DNA of 64,000 nucleotides from Prosthecobacter algae (GCF_039542385.1 NZ_BAABIA010000006.1:107169-171168); one strand, 5' to 3'; shown: positions 51,060-59,761, counted from the stretch's first letter. Translations and numbers: made by a program. Notes: generated by a model from the letters alone, not told the origin.

Positions 51060-51101
51060 CCCCTTGACCTCCCCCTCCCCCCTCGCTATCTCCTCGGCTC
51101 C

Positions 51102-51953
51102 ATGATCACACCTGAAATTGTCGGCACATACACATCCGTCTGGGGCGAGGGCCCGCTTTGGGACAAGAACCGTCTACTCTATGTGGACATCGAGACGCAC
51201 AAGATCATCTCTTTCAATCCGGTGACCGGTGAAGAAAAGATCTGGGATGTGGGTCAGCGTGTCGGCACCGTAGTGGCGCGTGAGCAGGGCGGTCTCTTGT
51301 GGGCAGGCGACCAGGGCTTCTTTTTCCTGGATGAAGAGACGGGCATCAGCACACCGATTGCCGACCCCGAGCCTGAACTCGCCGACAACCGTTTCAACGA
51401 TGGCAAATGCGATCCGCAGGGCCGTCTCTGGGCGGGAACGATCAACCTGAAGAAGCGCCAGGAAGCCTCCCTTTACTGCCTGCACACGGACCTCACGGTG
51501 GAAAAGAAATTTGGCCCAGTGACGAACTCCAACGGCATCATCTGGAGCCGCGATGGTGCGACGATGTTTTACATTGATACGCCAAGAAAAAAGATCCGCG
51601 CCTTTGATTTCGATGGCAGCACCTCCGCCATCAGCAACGAGCGTGTCATCTGGGATACGAGTGCTGATTCCAGCAGCCCGGACGGCATGACGATTGACAG
51701 CGAGGACCGTCTGTGGATCGCCTTCTGCCACGGTGGCAAAGTCGTTTGCTTTGACCCTAAAACCCAGGCCGTCGTTCAGCAGGTGGACTTCCCCTGCGTG
51801 GAAACCACCGCCTGTGCTTTTGGCGGACCCGAACTGCGGGATCTTTATGTCACGACCGGGGTGAAGGGAGACCTCAAAGAAGAAGCGGCAGGCCGTCTCT
51901 TCGTCTGCCGTCCAGGTGCCCAGGGCGTGCCGAGCGTGGCCTTTGCCGGATAA
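51102..51953 (+). CDS. SMP-30/gluconolactonase family protein
   Basis: A 283-residue six-bladed propeller. WGEGPLWDKNRLLYVDIE at the start has the metal-binding Glu. DNRFNDGKCDPQGRLWAGT, GPVTNSNGIIW and SSPDGMTIDSEDRLWIAFCHGG carry the other ligands (Asn, Asp). It hydrolyses sugar lactones, the step after sugar dehydrogenation. There is no signal peptide, so it is cytoplasmic. It is 10 bases before the prenyltransferase-like gene on the same strand, probably cotranscribed. Confidence 0.92.
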   Translation: MITPEIVGTYTSVWGEGPLWDKNRLLYVDIETHKIISFNPVTGEEKIWDVGQRVGTVVAREQGGLLWAGDQGFFFLDEETGISTPIADPEPELADNRFNDGKCDPQGRLWAGTINLKKRQEASLYCLHTDLTVEKKFGPVTNSNGIIWSRDGATMFYIDTPRKKIRAFDFDGSTSAISNERVIWDTSADSSSPDGMTIDSEDRLWIAFCHGGKVVCFDPKTQAVVQQVDFPCVETTACAFGGPELRDLYVTTGVKGDLKEEAAGRLFVCRPGAQGVPSVAFAG

Positions 51954-51963
51954 TCACACGCTC

Positions 51964-52848
51964 ATGTCTTTCCGGCTCGAAATGCTCCAGGTGGCCCGCG
52001 TGGCTCCAAAGCTCCTGGGGGATTCCACGGAGCTCGTCGCGCGGTTCCTTCGCTCCCGCTTTCACCCGAAAGGCGGTGTCATGGACCGCGATGGCAAGCC
52101 GGACCTCTATTACACGGTCTTTGGCCTGGAAGGCCTGCTGGCTCTCCAGGAAAAGCCGCCCAGCGAATTGACACGCTCCTGGTTAGGCAAGCATGGCGAT
52201 GGCGAGGGGCATGACTTCGTTCATCTCTGCTGCCTGGCCCGCTGCTGGGCCACGATTGGCATGGACGGCCTGCCGGAAGCCTCGCGCACTTCCCTGGCCG
52301 CCCGCATTGAAAAATACCGCACGCCTGATGGCGGCTATCACCAGGCCCCTAACCGCAAGAATGGCAGCGCCTACGGCTGTCTCATTGCCTGGGGAGCTTA
52401 TCAGGATCTCGGCCTGCTGCCGCCAGATGCGATGAACATCGCCCTGTGCATGGACAGCCTGGAGACGCCCGACGGCGCGTGGTCAAACGAGCCCGGCATC
52501 CGTCTCGGCTCCACCACGGCCACCTCGGCCATGCTTTCCCTTTACCGTCATCTGCAAATGCCTGCGCCCCCGGCCAGTGTGGAGTGGCTCGTCCGGCAAT
52601 GCCTCCCCGGCGGCGGTTTCCTGGCCATCCCTGGGGCTCCGATCCCTGATCTCCTCTCCACCGCTGTGGCCCTGCATGCGCTGTCCGGCAATGACGCCGC
52701 CATCGAACGCGTGCGCGAACCCTGCCTGGATTTTGTGGATAGCCTCTGGAGCGCCGAAGGCGGCTTCCACGGCAACTGGACCGACGACACCCTGGACCCG
52801 GAGTACACCTACTACGGCCTGCTCGCCCTCGGGCATCTGGCGTTGTAG
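51964..52848 (+). CDS. Prenyltransferase/squalene-cyclase-like repeat protein
   Basis: A 294-residue protein from ATG 51964. It has alpha-alpha barrel repeats of the prenyltransferase beta-subunit type: FHPKGGVMDRDGKPDLYYTV, YRTPDGGYHQAPNRKNGSAY, ETPDGAWSNEPG and SAEGGFHGNWTDDTLDPEYT are successive G-G/F repeat blocks. The metal ligands of protein prenyltransferases are partly kept (DLYYT, D..YT). Bacterial members of this fold are of unknown function; terpene cyclisation or carbohydrate binding are options. Confidence 0.75.
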   Translation: MSFRLEMLQVARVAPKLLGDSTELVARFLRSRFHPKGGVMDRDGKPDLYYTVFGLEGLLALQEKPPSELTRSWLGKHGDGEGHDFVHLCCLARCWATIGMDGLPEASRTSLAARIEKYRTPDGGYHQAPNRKNGSAYGCLIAWGAYQDLGLLPPDAMNIALCMDSLETPDGAWSNEPGIRLGSTTATSAMLSLYRHLQMPAPPASVEWLVRQCLPGGGFLAIPGAPIPDLLSTAVALHALSGNDAAIERVREPCLDFVDSLWSAEGGFHGNWTDDTLDPEYTYYGLLALGHLAL

Positions 52849-52879
52849 CAGCCCCCCGAAATCCGCAGTGCTACATTCA

Positions 52880-52961
52880 CTCTGCTGGTGTCTAGGCTTT
52901 AGCCGACTCCCAGGTGCTTCGGTTCTTCCCTGAATCGCCTAAAGGCTACACACCAGCAGAG
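52880..52961. repeat. Long imperfect inverted repeat
   Basis: Arms of 23 bases at 52880-52902 and 52939-52961 are complementary with two mismatches; the outer part is CTCTGCTGGTGT / ACACCAGCAGAG. The pairing continues weakly inwards (CTTTAG-CGA-TC), so the hairpin stem reaches about 30 bases around a loop of 20-odd bases. It sits between the prenyltransferase-like gene and the stop of the convergent toxin gene. No T-run follows, so it is not a typical terminator; it looks like a REP-type or transposon-derived palindrome. Confidence 0.85.
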
Positions 52962-53016
52962 CTTGCGAAGCGTTGTCGGTTGTTCAACATGAACTGACAG
53001 TGTTTCGAAGCGTGGA

Positions 53017-53337
53017 TTACAACAAATCCTTTCCTTCAAGAATGCGATTTCGCCAATAGTAGGGACGGCGTTTGGCGTGGGCGACAGCAAGAATAACCAC
53101 CTTTTCCTTCCAGACCATGTAAGCGATGTAGTATTCCCCAAATCGTGGCGTCAAATTAACGCGCCGGACGTCCTTCCTGCGGACATTGAACATGAAGGGA
53201 TTCTGACAAATTTGATCGCGATAATGACGATAGTGTTCGTCGAATGAATAGGCCAGCTTGGCATCAATGCCGAGGTAGTGATCAACAGCATCCTCCAACT
53301 CTTGTTCGGCTGCCGGATGGATCCGCCAAGCGCTCAT
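53017..53337 (-). CDS. RelE/ParE-type toxin
   Basis: A 106-residue protein. WRIHPAAEQELEDAVDHYLG at the start and YYIAYMVWKEKVVILAVAHAKRRPYYW near the C-terminus are the RelE/ParE superfamily pattern (beta strands with basic active-site surface). It is probably an mRNA interferase or gyrase poison; the two cannot be told apart here. It overlaps the antitoxin gene by ATGA. Confidence 0.88.
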   Translation of the reverse strand: MSAWRIHPAAEQELEDAVDHYLGIDAKLAYSFDEHYRHYRDQICQNPFMFNVRRKDVRRVNLTPRFGEYYIAYMVWKEKVVILAVAHAKRRPYYWRNRILEGKDLL

Positions 53338-53603
53338 GCGCTGTGACGCTCAAGCCCGTGTTTGGCAAAGAGGGCATCCATGCGGCGGTCTGATTCCTCT
53401 GCGGAGATCAGTTCCACGCGGCCTTCGATGACATCCTGCATGCGACGGTCTATTTCGGCGTCCCATTCGGCTTCGATGGAGGCGGCTTCATCATCGGCTG
53501 GAGGCAGGACGTACTCGTTTTGGAGATCGCGCAGGAGGGCCTCGATCTCATCAGGACCGAGACTGCGGATCTCCTTTTTGATGTGCTCAACGGCAGCCGT
53601 CAT
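53334..53603 (-). CDS. Antitoxin of the RelE/ParE pair (addiction module family)
   Basis: An 89-residue acidic protein, first gene of the pair on the minus strand. SIEAEWDAEIDRRMQDVIEGRVELISAEES is typical of the bacterial addiction-module antitoxin family (PF09720-like), which neutralises ParE/RelE partners by wrapping around them. The start ATG 53603 is preceded by nothing resembling a second gene. The pair probably autoregulates through the region 53604-53640. Confidence 0.85.
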   Translation of the reverse strand: MTAAVEHIKKEIRSLGPDEIEALLRDLQNEYVLPPADDEAASIEAEWDAEIDRRMQDVIEGRVELISAEESDRRMDALFAKHGLERHSA

Positions 53604-53650
53604 GAAGCCAATTTAAGGCATCATGACGAATTTGTCCACGCAGGAAGGGG

Positions 53651-56600
53651 CTATTTGAAAGCCTTGTCCTTCTCGTTCCCACCGCTGATCAGGTAGGCGA
53701 TGAGGTCCAGCAGTTCGTCCTGATTCAGGGCATTGATGAGGCCTGGAGGCATCATGGACACCTTGCGGGTTTCCTTGCTGGCGATCTCGCTCTCATTGAT
53801 GGCCGTCTGGTCATTAGGGGCAAAGGGATTGGCCATCACAAAGACCTTGCCGTTCTCTTCCACCACGATGCGGCCCAGGATGGTGCTACCGTCTTTTTTG
53901 GTGATCTGGTGGCTGTCATACTGGTCGGAGATGACCTTGCTCGGGTCCACGATGTTTTCCATCAGGTCGCGCATGGTGTAGCGGTTGCCGCTGCCGGTGA
54001 GGTCCGGGCCGATGCTGCCGCCGTCGCCATTGAAACGGTGACAAGTGGCGCACATGACGCTGCGGTACATGGCCTCGCCATTTTTGAAGTCGCGGCCTTT
54101 GAGCCCACCGCTGGTGAGGGCCACCACTTCATCCACGCTCCAGGCGCGGCCCGGGCCTTTGGGAGCCACGTAGTTCGGGATGTCCGCGCCTTCCACCTTG
54201 CTGCTGATGGCATCCATTTCGGCACGCTCGGATTCCGGCACAAAGGTGGCCAGGGAATCTTTGCGGATGTTTTCAATGAAGCCCTTGAAGCTGTTGCCCC
54301 CCTTCCAGGCACGGGCGCGGGGGAACCAGGAGAAGAAGGTCTTGCGCAGCTCCGGCGTCCAGCCGGCCTTGGCATTGCGCAGCGAGAACATGTAGGCGAT
54401 CTGCTGGGCATTCGGGCGGCTGCCGGCAGCGGCACGCGCAGCATTGGCATAACCATCATTGCGACTGAGCACCGCATCTGTGGCCACAGCCTGGAAGTCA
54501 TCCTTGGCCTGCGCCATGAGGGCGAGCGTCTTCGCCGGAGCCTGGGTGGAATCCAGCACAATGAGGATCTGGGCCAGTTCGCGGTTGATGCTGTCATCTG
54601 CGCTTGGGAAAAGCGGCTCCAATTTTTCCACGATGCCTTCGCACACTTCAGGTGAGGGTTTGCCCAGGCGGATGAGGATGAGCTGAAGAGCACGCAACGC
54701 ACCCAGGTGCTGGTTCAGGCTCAGTTCGGCCCCTTCCAGGCGGCTCAAAGTCTCAAGCATCTTGAGCTGCAATTCCACCTTGTCGGGTGAGACATCGCCA
54801 ATCGGGGCCGATGAAGATCCGGCGGCGGGCTTGGTCGCAGGGGCCTCGGTCTTGCTGCCATTCACACGGGCCAGGGCGATGAGGCCTTCGATGATGGCCA
54901 TCGGCTGGGTTTCATTCAGCGCCTTTTCCTGCCACAGATCCTGAGGCAGCCTCTCGATGGCCACACGGGCCGCATAGCGCACATGGCGGTCGCTGTGGCT
55001 GAGGTAGGGCCAGGCGGCGGCGAGGATCTTTTGCGGATCTCCACCGTCCTGGTGCATGGCCTCCAGAGTCTGGCGCATGCGGGATTCTTCATCCAAAGGC
55101 AGGGCCTGGACAGGCGCGGTGGATTCCTCGCCCACATAGGTCACACGATACACGCCCGACTGGGTGCGGCGACCGCCAATGGCAAAGTACATGGCCCCAT
55201 CCTGCGGGTGAATGATGACATCGGTAAGTGGCAGAGGTTTGCCAAAAACGAACTCTTCTTTTTCCGCGAGGAAACTGCCGCCTTTTGGCTCCAGGTTGAT
55301 GGCCCACATGGTACCGTAGGTCCAGTCATTGATGAAGACAGCGCGCTGATACTTGGCGGGGAATTTGGCCCCTTTGCCGCTGACCACGCCCGTGGGGCTG
55401 CCAGGGCCGATATCCAGTGTGGTGGGCAGGCTGTCTGGGTAAGACTGCGGCCATTTGCCACTGCCGCTGCGCCAGCCATAGTCGGCCCCGCTCACGCAAT
55501 GGTTCACACGGGTCGGGCGATACCAGGGGGAGCCGATGTCCCACTCCATGTCCGCATCATACGTGAAGAGCTCGCCGCTGAGGTCGAAAGTGATGTCGAA
55601 CTGGTTGCGGAAGCCATAGCAGAAAAGCTCCACGTCCTTGCCCTCAGGCGTCATGCTGCAGATGAAACCACCCGGGGCCATAATGCCGCGTGCGTGGCCA
55701 TTGGCATCCCACATGCGGGGCAGGATATGGTCCTCGTCCCATAGCTTGGCCGGGCGGCTTTTATCGAGCACGTCCGGCAGCTTGGTGTGGTTGCCACCGT
55801 TGAAGTAGATGCGCTTACCATCCGGGCTCACCACCATGCTGTGCAGGCCATGCTCACCACCGCCCGCCATGGTCACCAGCTTGTCGATCTTGTCATACTG
55901 ATCATCGCCATCGCTGTCCTTCAGGCGGTAAAGGCCATTGTCCTTGCCGTTCTCGTTCACCATCACATAGAGGCTGCCAAAAGCGTAAAGCAGGCCGTGA
56001 GCCTTGCCGAAATCCACCTTCAGCTTCTCCGGCTTCAGCAGCTCCGTCTTGCCGATGGCAGGCACGGCCATGCGGTAAAGGCTGCCATACTGGTCACAGG
56101 CGATCAGGCGGCCCTTGTCATCCGTGGTCAGCGCCACCCAGGAGCCCTGCTCTTCTTTCGGCACCGTGTAGAGAAGTTCCACCTTAAAGCCTTTCGGCAC
56201 CGTCACATCCGCAGCAGCCACCACCGTGCCGTCACCTTTGGCGGAGCCGATCTTGCCATCGAACACCTTCCCCCAGGGGCCCACACCATAGGCACCCAGC
56301 ACCACCACGGGCTTCCACTCGGTCTTGCCGGTCGCGGTCGCCTGCCACTGGGCATTCGTTTCGATGACCTCCACGCCGCCCTGCTGCTTGGCCAGCTCCA
56401 GCTTGGCGATCAACCCTGCACTGCCGCCCTTGTTCGTGGCCTGAATTTCGATCGTGTTCGTCGCGCCCAGCTCCAGCAGCTTGATAACATCCAGCTTCAC
56501 CGGCTTCTGCCAGTCCTCATTCACCGCCGCCTTTTTGCCATTGATGAAAACCGTGGCCCCGTTGTCACAGGTCACGCTCAGCAGGGCTGACTTTGGAGTC

Positions 56601-56743
56601 AGCTTCAGGTCAAAGCTGTGTTTAAAAGTCGCCTTCTCCTGCGCCTCCGCCTTTTTGGCAGACCAGATCCACTGCGGCTCCGCCTGGAGCGCTGGAAGGG
56701 ATAAAAGAGACAGCAGGGTCAATAAACGGGCCGGAGTGGTCAT
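53651..56743 (-). CDS. Large PVC-type heme-binding protein (propeller, HEAT, CxxCH)
   Basis: A 1030-residue secreted protein from ATG 56743 with a signal peptide. It starts with a galactose-binding-like module (about 22-130, LSVTCDNGATVFINGKKA). A propeller region of the membrane-bound dehydrogenase type follows (about 180-560: KGFKVELLYTVPKEEQGSWV, HGLHSMVVSPDGKRIYFNGG, PEGKDVELFCYGFRNQFD). Then a HEAT-like region (about 580-830). The C-terminal cytochrome domain has CATCHRFNGDGGSIGPDLTG near residue 899. The family is typical of PVC bacteria and is thought to oxidise sugars at the cell surface. Confidence 0.88.
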   Translation of the reverse strand: MTTPARLLTLLSLLSLPALQAEPQWIWSAKKAEAQEKATFKHSFDLKLTPKSALLSVTCDNGATVFINGKKAAVNEDWQKPVKLDVIKLLELGATNTIEIQATNKGGSAGLIAKLELAKQQGGVEVIETNAQWQATATGKTEWKPVVVLGAYGVGPWGKVFDGKIGSAKGDGTVVAAADVTVPKGFKVELLYTVPKEEQGSWVALTTDDKGRLIACDQYGSLYRMAVPAIGKTELLKPEKLKVDFGKAHGLLYAFGSLYVMVNENGKDNGLYRLKDSDGDDQYDKIDKLVTMAGGGEHGLHSMVVSPDGKRIYFNGGNHTKLPDVLDKSRPAKLWDEDHILPRMWDANGHARGIMAPGGFICSMTPEGKDVELFCYGFRNQFDITFDLSGELFTYDADMEWDIGSPWYRPTRVNHCVSGADYGWRSGSGKWPQSYPDSLPTTLDIGPGSPTGVVSGKGAKFPAKYQRAVFINDWTYGTMWAINLEPKGGSFLAEKEEFVFGKPLPLTDVIIHPQDGAMYFAIGGRRTQSGVYRVTYVGEESTAPVQALPLDEESRMRQTLEAMHQDGGDPQKILAAAWPYLSHSDRHVRYAARVAIERLPQDLWQEKALNETQPMAIIEGLIALARVNGSKTEAPATKPAAGSSSAPIGDVSPDKVELQLKMLETLSRLEGAELSLNQHLGALRALQLILIRLGKPSPEVCEGIVEKLEPLFPSADDSINRELAQILIVLDSTQAPAKTLALMAQAKDDFQAVATDAVLSRNDGYANAARAAAGSRPNAQQIAYMFSLRNAKAGWTPELRKTFFSWFPRARAWKGGNSFKGFIENIRKDSLATFVPESERAEMDAISSKVEGADIPNYVAPKGPGRAWSVDEVVALTSGGLKGRDFKNGEAMYRSVMCATCHRFNGDGGSIGPDLTGSGNRYTMRDLMENIVDPSKVISDQYDSHQITKKDGSTILGRIVVEENGKVFVMANPFAPNDQTAINESEIASKETRKVSMMPPGLINALNQDELLDLIAYLISGGNEKDKAFK

Positions 56744-56849
56744 GAGGAAAATAGGGCGTAGAAAACGCAGCGAATAGGGCAAGCCTTGCAAGAGAAGCTT
56801 CGTCGGGATCTTCGATAGTTTTAGTCTGAACGACTGCCAAACAACCAGC

Positions 56850-57854
56850 CTAAAACACCTCATCCAAATTCTTTGCCTTCTGCAGCCGGGCTAAGGAAGT
56901 GTACCGGGGGGCCTGCGGAGCCATGACGCGTCCTCCTGGGATCAAAGGAATTCTTTGGATGGGCTTGGCGCGCTCCATGAAGTTGAGCACGTATTTGCCC
57001 GTGTCCTTCCAGGGTTCGATGCTGGCCACCTCAGCCACATGCGTGATGGCGGATTCCGGGGCTACCTGGTAGGTGGCCAAATATTTGATCCTGTTCAGCA
57101 TGCTGGAATGGATGCGGATGGCATACCAGCGGTTCTCGCCCAGAAAGGTCTCTTTGAAACCCTCTTCACGGGCAGAAACCACCACCGTATCAACTTCCGC
57201 CGGATCTATCGCCGGAGTGTTGCCGATATCCGGTGCGACGGTGGCGCTCTGCGCGCTGAGGTCGTAAAAGAAGGGCTCGAACTGATAGACCACCTGTTCC
57301 TGCGCAGACCGGTAGCGGCCCAGAGTCAGAGTCTCCACGGGGAAACGCAGGGAACTGCGGACGATGCTTTCCAGCTCCTCATCCAGTTCATCAATGATGA
57401 CAAGGCAGTTGAAGGCATTTTCCGGATAGATCATCTGCTCCAGGAGGTAGTCCAGATTGCTGAAGCCGTTGGCATGCGCATAGGCCTCACAGCGTGCCAC
57501 GGTTTCAGGGCTTTTCAGAATGTGGTCGCGCAGGATCTCCTTCATCTTCTGCGGGGTGCTCTTGAATGAGAGGGAAAAATTCAGCAACTGCTGGGCGATG
57601 TGCCGCAGGGGATCATGCTTGGCCAGTTCCACCTCCACCAGATAAAGCACCGGCCTGCGCGGGCTGGAAAAGTCCAGCAGATACCCATCCGGGATGTTCT
57701 GCGTCTTGCCACGCTCGCCGATGAGCTTCTTCACCTCCAGGTACACCCGGCTGTCCCCAAAAAGGGTGGCCTGAACTTCTTTGATGGCAGTTTCCAACTC
57801 GGCCTCTTTGTCAAAGGGCCAGGGCTGGTAGTGGGTTTGTGGGGTCCAGAGCAT
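56850..57854 (-). CDS. PD-(D/E)XK-like nuclease-fold protein of unknown function
   Basis: A 334-residue soluble protein. The N-terminal half contains NIPDGYLLDFSSPRRPVLYL then VEVELAKHD, which has the Asp ... Glu-x-Glu layout of the PD-(D/E)XK nuclease fold (the Lys position is Glu, so activity is uncertain). This is followed by a helical segment and an AFNCLVIIDELDEELESIV strand. The C-terminal part (about 220-330) is a separate domain with WYAIRIHSSMLNRIKYLATYQ. It follows the gene at 57857 with a gap of two bases, so it is surely translated from the same transcript. Confidence 0.55.
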   Translation of the reverse strand: MLWTPQTHYQPWPFDKEAELETAIKEVQATLFGDSRVYLEVKKLIGERGKTQNIPDGYLLDFSSPRRPVLYLVEVELAKHDPLRHIAQQLLNFSLSFKSTPQKMKEILRDHILKSPETVARCEAYAHANGFSNLDYLLEQMIYPENAFNCLVIIDELDEELESIVRSSLRFPVETLTLGRYRSAQEQVVYQFEPFFYDLSAQSATVAPDIGNTPAIDPAEVDTVVVSAREEGFKETFLGENRWYAIRIHSSMLNRIKYLATYQVAPESAITHVAEVASIEPWKDTGKYVLNFMERAKPIQRIPLIPGGRVMAPQAPRYTSLARLQKAKNLDEVF

Positions 57855-57856
57855 GT

Positions 57857-58765
57857 TTAAATAAAAATGGGCTCATTGATATTGACTACTACAACTGCAC
57901 TACCCTTTACGCGAAGTGACCAGACTTGCCCGGACGCCTTAACGAGCTCATAATCGAGAGAACTTTCGGTAATACCCGCAGCTTGTGCAAGACGTCGCCT
58001 CGTATCGGGATTAAAGGCCATGATATCTCTATCGAGTTGTTCTAAAGAATCAATTATGCGGTCAGCGGCTCTAAGAACTCGCATGGGAGTGCCATCAGCC
58101 ATTAAACCTCCACCCGGGTTAGAATATACGTCTTTTTCGATTTGGATTGGAGCATTCACATTGGCATTCCTGAGCTTTTTACGTTCCATTGGATCACTGA
58201 CATCGCGACTAAGCCCCACAACACCCTTCATTCTAAACGGCTCAAGTACCTGAGGCCAATTATTTCTCAAAATAGCGATAAGTTCTTGGCGAGTCCAAAC
58301 TTCAGGATGTTTTTGGGTATCGTGCGAGTAAATGTCTATAAAGTAGGCATCCTTCAGATGAAATAACACAAACATGACTGGTCCAGTTGAAGCAAAAAGT
58401 TTGTCCGTTGGTTTATTTTTACGATTACTGATATGCAAATGCTGAATACCCCAATCTGCCAGCAATCTATCCAACTTTTCTGGTTTATGATTGCTCCTTC
58501 CAAGGTGTCCTGAGATATCTTCACCAGCCGCAACCTTTTCGAAGATCGCATCGGCTGCGCTCTGCTTTTCTGCATCCATATGCTTGAGCTTTTCATTAAA
58601 TTCCGAACTGCGGTGAACCAGACGCGGAGATATTGTAATAGTCTTGAGCTTCATGTGAAGCACAAGATGGAGAACGGCCTCTAAATCTTGAGCTTTAGAA
58701 TGATCAACTCCATAAGCATCAAGTTCTTCGCGAACCAAACCTTCCGCTTCCTGCATCAAATTCAT
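57857..58765 (-). CDS. AT-rich accessory gene, unknown function
   Basis: A 302-residue soluble protein in a stretch clearly more AT-rich than the rest of the window, which points to horizontal transfer. Visible structure: an N-terminal helical part, RLLADWGIQHLHISNRKNK, a strand pair VMFVLFHLKDAYFIDIYSHD (about 130-150), EVWTRQELIAILRNNWPQVL, and a C-terminal part that looks like a DNA-binding helix-turn-helix followed by strands (LAQAAGITESSLDYELV). I recognise no family. It is 14 bases after the methyltransferase stub and 2 bases before the PD-(D/E)XK-like gene. Confidence 0.6.
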   Translation of the reverse strand: MNLMQEAEGLVREELDAYGVDHSKAQDLEAVLHLVLHMKLKTITISPRLVHRSSEFNEKLKHMDAEKQSAADAIFEKVAAGEDISGHLGRSNHKPEKLDRLLADWGIQHLHISNRKNKPTDKLFASTGPVMFVLFHLKDAYFIDIYSHDTQKHPEVWTRQELIAILRNNWPQVLEPFRMKGVVGLSRDVSDPMERKKLRNANVNAPIQIEKDVYSNPGGGLMADGTPMRVLRAADRIIDSLEQLDRDIMAFNPDTRRRLAQAAGITESSLDYELVKASGQVWSLRVKGSAVVVVNINEPIFI

Positions 58766-58779
58766 ATTAATACGCTTAC

Positions 58780-59010
58780 TTAAATTTTGCCAGTGGGACG
58801 ATAGAGGTCGATGAAATTGGTGCTATCCCCACCGGGGACTTTGACGGGGTATTCGAAACTGTATCCCTGGTGATGATTGTGCGCTGGCTGGGGCAGGCCC
58901 AGAAGCCGGGTGAGACCGATGAGGAAACTCTGCGAATTGGCACGTTCATTGGCCTCCGCCTTGGACCAATGATCAATAAATTCTTCGGGGGAGAGTGTGG
59001 CTTCAGGCAT
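58780..59010 (-). pseudogene. N-terminal stub of an MmeI-type DNA methyltransferase
   Basis: A 76-codon frame from ATG 59010. Its sequence (FIDHWSKAEANERANSQSF, LTRLLGLPQP, TNFIDLYRPTGKI) matches the extreme N-terminus of large type IIG/MmeI-like DNA methyltransferases, where an FVLEAKQG nuclease motif follows directly. Here the frame stops right after GKI and is replaced by AT-rich sequence and an unrelated gene. It is best read as a truncated remnant, though a short stand-alone protein cannot be excluded. Confidence 0.65.
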
Positions 59011-59124
59011 TCAGGGAGATACCTATGAAAAACGAGCGGGCGATGAATGGCAAGAAGAGACGCCAGAATTGATTTCCCCTTTTGCGGGCCAGGGAGTGTG
59101 GATAAGCAAGTGGCTGCCGGAAAA

Positions 59125-59435
59125 CGCGAAGCGTCCCGGAGTGCGGTGGCAGAGAGACAAGGGGCCAGCCCTTGGCCTCGGCGACACCGCTTTCGCCGGA
59201 GCCAGCAGGGGTGATGATTCCACCCTGCTTTTTGTTAGGCGATTCATCACGCCCGGATGCCAGAGTCAGGGGATTTGCGGGTCTCTATGTGATTGAAATC
59301 TGAAGACGCGTCACGCGGCCCCCTCTGCGCTCGGATGGTGAAGGTGAGGTCTGCCTTTGGCCTCCGCACGAAAGCGGTGTCGCCGAAGCCTGACGGCTCC
59401 GGCTTCTCTGCCACCGCACTCCGAGACGCTTCGCG
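59125..59435. repeat. Inverted pair of a palindromic repeat element
   Basis: The segment 59125-59195 recurs in opposite orientation at 59369-59435. The outer parts match over 31 bases with one mismatch (CGCGAAGCGTC, then CGGAGTGCGGTGGCAGAG). The inner parts match over 22 bases with one mismatch (CGGCGACACCGCTTTCG). Each copy is itself a hairpin (GCGGTG / CACCGC). The rest of 59011-59468 holds no gene that I can support. Confidence 0.88.
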
Positions 59436-59468
59436 ACTTTGGGAGGTCCACGTTCCCCTCTGGGGCTG

Positions 59469-59630
59469 TCATTCAGCCTCGCGCCGAATGTCCGGTTCGC
59501 ATTCCTCCTCACCGGCACAGCAACTGCCTTTGGCGATGTAGCATTCGTCGCAGATGTGCATGTCGGCCACGGGATGGGCTTCGGGGCGGCCGCAGAAGTC
59601 GCAGGGCTGGGAGGCGGGGGTGGTGGACAT
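59469..59630 (-). CDS. Small cysteine-rich (zinc-ribbon-like) protein
   Basis: A 53-residue protein from ATG 59630 (stop TGA at 59471-59469). Two CxxC pairs, CDFC (residues 10-13) and CDEC (27-30), then GSCCAGEEEC (36-45), suggest a zinc ribbon. A GAGGCAG sequence before the start can serve as a ribosome binding site. The Cys spacing, acidic tail and absence of repeats support a real gene. Function unknown. It lies next to the repeat elements and upstream of the terminator at 59706 on the same strand. Confidence 0.6.
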   Translation of the reverse strand: MSTTPASQPCDFCGRPEAHPVADMHICDECYIAKGSCCAGEEECEPDIRREAE

Positions 59631-59705
59631 GGCTGCCTCTATAAAGACGGCGGGCGGCCTGCGAGCCAGATGAAATTTCGCGCCTGCCCACTCTCCTCAA
59701 AGAAG

Positions 59706-59734
59706 ACGGCGGTCCTACAAAAGGACCGCCGTCA
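59706..59734 (-). terminator. Intrinsic terminator of the lipoprotein gene at 59762
   Basis: Perfect 12-base stem GACGGCGGTCCT / AGGACCGCCGTC (59706-59717 and 59723-59734) with a five-base loop. On the minus strand a T-rich TTCTTT follows. It lies 28 bases past the stop. Confidence 0.85.
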
Positions 59735-59761
59735 GGAGAAAGATGCTTTTGAACTGCGCGA

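Noticed and set aside
56850..59010. Complete restriction-modification system
   Set aside because: Only the first 76 codons of the methyltransferase exist, without SAM or catalytic motifs; no specificity subunit is present.
59203..59233. A hairpin with T-run on the plus strand (AGCAGGGGT / ACCCTGCT, then TTTTTG)
   Set aside because: No plus-strand gene lies upstream for it to terminate, and the T-run belongs to the TTTTGTTAGGC motif; left as part of the repeat-rich gap.
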